From the NCBI GenBank assembly GCA_030592625.1, contig JAUVIY010000085.1, forward strand, positions 1 through 9,335: a stretch of 9,335 bases of DNA. The letters are read 5' to 3'. The position numbers and the translations under genes were made by a program. This DNA is from Spirochaeta sp. (lineage in GTDB: Bacteria > Spirochaetota > Spirochaetia > DSM-2461). Shown one piece after another: positions 6,766-9,335 of this stretch (its first letter is position 1; each line of letters begins with the position of its first letter). The notes below the pieces were generated by a model, which was not told the DNA's origin, searched no databases, and saw nothing but the letters and a program-made list of their open reading frames with translations.

Positions 6766-7200
6766 AAGTTTCCAATCATATGTGATACATTTGTAAGACT
6801 TGCAACCGGCTAAAAATAAAACAGTAGCATTCAGTAGTTATGGCATCCTCAAGATTGAACAAATCACGACACCTTTCTAAGGTTATGTTGATGCTATAGA
6901 CCAGAGAGAGAAAAAACCTCGATAGAAAGCCATTATAACACTTCGGAATGTTCTGACAATGGTAAAATTTGATTGCAGGGTGCATCAAGGTTTTTGCTGG
7001 ATCAGTGCGTAAAACAGTTCCCAGTGGGAACGGAACTACGCACTGCGCAACCCGTTTCTGCTGCGCACTCAAAATAACGAATGTATTAATCACCAAATAT
7101 TTCAACAGATTGAGAAGGAATAAGCCTTATTTCTATCACTGGCATGAATAATGCTCAGTAGAGAGATGTAAGCATCGTGGGATTGTGCTTAATCAGTAAA
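6766..7200. other. AT-rich intergenic region without a recognisable gene
   Basis: About 435 nt before fabD hold no convincing coding region on either strand. The short open frames here (60 codons plus at 6969, 109 codons minus at 7105) have no recognisable motifs or good ribosome-binding sites. What is visible is structural. There is a weak terminator-like hairpin at 6969-6988 followed by GGTTTTT, a nested inverted repeat at 7003-7045 with an extra arm at 7064-7069, and a 6-bp inverted repeat at 7169-7191 just before the fabD ribosome-binding site. A possible promoter for fabD is TTGAAC near 6856 with TAAGGT 17 nt on, which is a poor match. Confidence 0.6.
7003..7045. repeat. 43-nt nested inverted repeat upstream of fabD
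   Basis: CAGTGCGTA (7003-7011) pairs perfectly with TACGCACTG (7037-7045). Inside, GTTCCC (7017-7022) pairs with GGGAAC (7026-7031) around an AGT loop. The two stems are separated by a symmetric 5-by-5 internal loop (AAACA against GGAAC). No T-run follows, so it is not an intrinsic terminator. A second copy of CGCACT at 7064-7069 could compete for the left arm. It may be an RNA structure in the fabD leader, a protein-binding palindrome, or a remnant of a mobile-element end or recombination site. Confidence 0.8.
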
Positions 7201-7206
7201 GAGGAG
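7201..7206 (+). promoter_or_regulatory. Ribosome-binding site deciding the fabD start
   Basis: GAGGAG lies 12 nt before ATG 7219. The longer frame from GTG 7177 would bury this site inside the coding region and add 14 residues with no family resemblance, so ATG 7219 is preferred. Confidence 0.6.
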
Positions 7207-7218
7207 AAATCGCCTGCA

Positions 7219-8172
7219 ATGAAGGAAAAAACTACAGCCGTTGTCTTTCCCGGTCAGGGGTCCCAGCGCCCCGGTATGGGGAAAGATTTTTATGACAATA
7301 TACCGGTAAGCAGAGACACCTATCGTGAGGCCTCGGAAATTCTGGAATGGGATGTGGCTGCCATGTGTTTTGGTGAGGACGAAAGGCTTAATCTGACCGA
7401 ATATGCCCAGCCCTGCATACTTGCAACCGAGATTGCCATGTTTCGCGGGCTTTGTTCTCTATATGATTTTGCCCCTGAATATTTCGGGGGTCACAGTCTT
7501 GGAGAATATACAGCACTGGTTGCTGCGGGTGTTCTGCCCTTTTCTGAGGCCTTGAAGATTGTTCAGGATCGGGGTCACCTCATGCAAAGCGCGACGCCTG
7601 TGGGGATAGGCGGCATGGCGGCGGTCATATCAAACGATCTGAATCTGGGTGCAGTTCGAAGTGTATTGGACGGACTCCCAATAGACATCGCAAATGATAA
7701 TTCTGTCAGCCAGATTGTCGTAAGCGGCATGTCCAGCGCAATGTCCGAAACGGGAAAAAGGCTCAAGACATCTGTCGGCGACAGTCGGTCTTTTCATTTT
7801 ATACCTCTGAATGTCAGCGCTCCCTTTCACAGCCGTTTTATGGGTGCAGTAAGGGGGACCTTCGGGGAGATCCTGTGCGACATCGAGGCAAAGTTGAGGC
7901 CTGCCAATGCAAAAAAGGTGACTTCAAATTTCACCGGTCTTTTTCATTCGGACAGTCGCAGCGAGATTGTTGACAGGATGGTGTCTCAGATAAGCAACAC
8001 GGTGCAGTGGAGGAAAAATATGGAGACCCTTGCCGCTTCGGCGAACTCCATTTTTGAAATAGGCCCGAACCGCCCGCTCAGGGGGTTCTTCAAGACCATA
8101 GATCTGGCATGCCAGTCCATTACGACATTCTCAGCGGCGCAGAGGGTGTTTGAAAAAACCGTGGCGATCTAA
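7219..8172 (+). CDS. fabD: FabD-type malonyl-CoA:ACP transacylase
   Basis: This is a 317-residue cytoplasmic acyltransferase of the FabD family, full length (usual 305-318), which moves malonyl from CoA to acyl carrier protein. The N-terminal VVFPGQGSQRPGMG supplies the oxyanion-hole glutamine. Ser93 in GGHSLGEYTALVAAG is the nucleophile, Arg118 in VQDRGHLMQ binds the malonyl carboxylate, and His204 in LNVSAPFHSRFM is the catalytic base. All are intact, and FEIGPNRPLRGF matches the family's C-terminal region. No other fatty-acid synthesis gene (fabH, fabG, acpP) is adjacent as in housekeeping fab clusters. The downstream neighbour is an acyl-CoA dehydrogenase. This may therefore be a second, stand-alone transacylase serving a specialised acyl or polyketide-like pathway, but it could be the only copy. 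The gene is preceded by a long structured leader region. Confidence 0.92.
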   Translation: MKEKTTAVVFPGQGSQRPGMGKDFYDNIPVSRDTYREASEILEWDVAAMCFGEDERLNLTEYAQPCILATEIAMFRGLCSLYDFAPEYFGGHSLGEYTALVAAGVLPFSEALKIVQDRGHLMQSATPVGIGGMAAVISNDLNLGAVRSVLDGLPIDIANDNSVSQIVVSGMSSAMSETGKRLKTSVGDSRSFHFIPLNVSAPFHSRFMGAVRGTFGEILCDIEAKLRPANAKKVTSNFTGLFHSDSRSEIVDRMVSQISNTVQWRKNMETLAASANSIFEIGPNRPLRGFFKTIDLACQSITTFSAAQRVFEKTVAI

Positions 8173-8254
8173 AACAGTTTTTACAGACGCTTGGCAAGTG
8201 TTTCCCAACTCTTGCTTCCTCCCGGTTTGCAGGTAGATAAGCGCATTTCCAACT

Positions 8255-8272
8255 ATCCCGACTCGTCGGGAT
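8255..8272 (+). terminator. Hairpin between fabD and the acyl-CoA dehydrogenase gene
   Basis: ATCCCGAC (8255-8262) and GTCGGGAT (8265-8272) form a perfect 8-bp palindromic stem, or 7 bp with a CTCG loop, followed by TTTCTATC. The short interrupted T stretch makes it at best a weak terminator; an mRNA-processing or protein-binding site is also possible. It lies 66 nt before the next start codon. Confidence 0.4.
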
Positions 8273-8338
8273 TTCTATCAGTGAATAGACGGAAGTCCGA
8301 TGGGATTCTTGTAAAACTTTCAGGAGAGTAAATAAAGC

Positions 8339-9335
8339 ATGGATTTTAATCTTACCGATGATCAGCAGATGTACATGGAAACGGTTCGAAAATTTGTCAG
8401 AAACGAAATAACACCGAAGGTTATGGAGATGGAAGGGGCCCATGCCTTCCCCTTCGACGCAATAAAAAAGGCATGGGAAATCGGCCTGTTGAATCTTTCT
8501 GTTCCCGAAGCGGTGAAAGGATATGAGATAGACATTGTTTCGTCGGCGTTGATTGTCAGAGAACTGTCTTATGGCGACACCGGAATTTCAACATCGGCCA
8601 TGTGCAACGATCTGGCCAATGTCGTTATCGCTCAACATGGGACGGAGGAACAAAAAGAGGCCTTTCTCCGACCCTTTGTCGAAGCTCCAATAATTTCATC
8701 TTTCTGCCTGACAGAACCGGGCGCAGGGTCTGATAACCTGGCCATGACTACATTTATAAAAAAAGGGGATGACGGAAAGTATGTCCTGAACGGGGAGAAG
8801 TGTTTTATTACAAACGCCTCATATGCCTCCCAATTTACCGTTTTTTGCAAGGTCGGAAAACCGGGCAGCCTTATGGTGGCCTGTGTAATTATTCCTTCTG
8901 ATTCTATTCATAATGGAACAGTTACCTCTCATCCTTTCGATGCCAGGGAGATCGCCGTACCAGGAGGAGGTACGGTAATAACGGGCAAGCCGGAGGACAA
9001 ACTCGGACAGCGCCTCTCGAATACGGCAACGGTAAAGTTTGAGAACGTGGTTATCGAAGATCATCAGATCATCGGTAACAGAAGACTCGGTTTCAAGTAT
9101 GCCGTTGATGTCCTTGATTATGCGAGACCCATGGTCGCGGCAATCGGCGTCGGTCTGGCCAGGAGGGCCTTGGATGTTACGCTGGAATATACAAAGAAGC
9201 GCAAGCAGTTCGGACAGAGAATATGCGATATGCCCGTAGCGAGAGACACGCTGGTCAAGATGTGGAAAAAAGTGGAACTGGCCGATCTGGCTCTGATGAA
9301 GGCGGCATTCAAAGTTCAGGAACAGGCCGAAGACA
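8339..9335 (+). CDS. Acyl-CoA dehydrogenase, 5' part
   Basis: The frame runs from ATG 8339 off the window end, giving the first 332 residues of an FAD enzyme normally about 380-390 long. It oxidises acyl-CoA thioesters to 2-enoyl-CoA and passes electrons to electron-transfer flavoprotein. FCLTEPGAGSD at residues 122-132 is the first family signature. GEKCFITNA follows, and EDKLGQRLSNTATVKFENVVI and EYTKKRKQFGQRI match the middle and the start of the C-terminal helical domain. The catalytic glutamate and second signature would lie beyond the window in medium-chain-type enzymes. Residues about 199-216 (HPFDAREIAVPGGGTVIT) look like a short extra loop before the GKxEDKxGQR segment. AGGAGA about 11 nt upstream supports the start. 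Substrate chain length cannot be told. It is 166 nt after fabD, so shared transcription is possible. Confidence 0.93.
   Translation, partial: MDFNLTDDQQMYMETVRKFVRNEITPKVMEMEGAHAFPFDAIKKAWEIGLLNLSVPEAVKGYEIDIVSSALIVRELSYGDTGISTSAMCNDLANVVIAQHGTEEQKEAFLRPFVEAPIISSFCLTEPGAGSDNLAMTTFIKKGDDGKYVLNGEKCFITNASYASQFTVFCKVGKPGSLMVACVIIPSDSIHNGTVTSHPFDAREIAVPGGGTVITGKPEDKLGQRLSNTATVKFENVVIEDHQIIGNRRLGFKYAVDVLDYARPMVAAIGVGLARRALDVTLEYTKKRKQFGQRICDMPVARDTLVKMWKKVELADLALMKAAFKVQEQAED

Noticed and set aside
7003..7069. Integron attC or CRISPR interpretation of the inverted repeats
   Set aside because: The outer arms lack the attC core pattern (RYYYAAC / GTTRRRY), no integrase is present, and there are no regularly spaced direct repeats.
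6776..7105. 109-codon minus-strand ORF in the intergenic region
   Set aside because: No ribosome-binding site or recognisable motif was seen, and it crosses the 43-nt palindrome and the weak terminator-like hairpin.
8173..8332. Frame stays open after the fabD stop for 52 codons up to just before the next gene
   Set aside because: An open run of this length is expected by chance fairly often, and the translation is not FabD-like. The protein already has its normal family length at TAA 8170-8172.

Overview
The window reads as part of the chromosome of an anaerobic, amino-acid-fermenting bacterium. The left 5.4 kb is a tightly packed plus-strand operon for coenzyme-B12-dependent lysine fermentation. 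It holds the 3' end of kdd (L-erythro-3,5-diaminohexanoate dehydrogenase), a 53-codon cysteine-rich ORF, a KamB-like P-loop gene with an apparent 1-nt frameshift at its start, a MutS-like ATPase gene (kamC), and the two subunits of lysine 5,6-aminomutase (kamD and kamE). Genes overlap or nearly touch, by 41 nt at kamC/kamD and 4 nt at kamD/kamE, and several start codons are TTG or embedded in the upstream gene. This points to translational coupling. A strong intrinsic terminator at about 5511-5549 ends the operon.

The right 3.8 kb is different: looser spacing, AT-richer intergenic DNA and signs of rearrangement. Between kamE and the terminator lies a short stretch that reads like the debris of an IS91-type transposase. 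Next comes an EamA/DMT-family permease. Its 3' end overlaps, on the opposite strand, what looks like the N-terminal membrane part of a truncated sensor kinase. The 625-nt gap after the permease also holds a striking 43-nt nested inverted repeat. A stand-alone FabD-type malonyltransferase follows, and then an acyl-CoA dehydrogenase that runs off the window end.

How the genes work together: KamDE moves the terminal amino group of beta-lysine (3,6-diaminohexanoate) to give 3,5-diaminohexanoate, and Kdd oxidatively deaminates that product to 3-keto-5-aminohexanoate. KamB and KamC are conserved companions of unproven function in this pathway; maintenance or reactivation of the B12 enzyme is a plausible inference. 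The lysine 2,3-aminomutase gene (kamA), which often sits between kdd and kamB, is not in this window. The FabD and acyl-CoA dehydrogenase genes belong to acyl metabolism; no functional link to lysine fermentation can be shown from the sequence.

Taxonomy cannot be fixed. Gene style would suit a Desulfobacterota-like, syntrophic or spirochaete-like Gram-negative anaerobe, but this is an impression and not a measurement.
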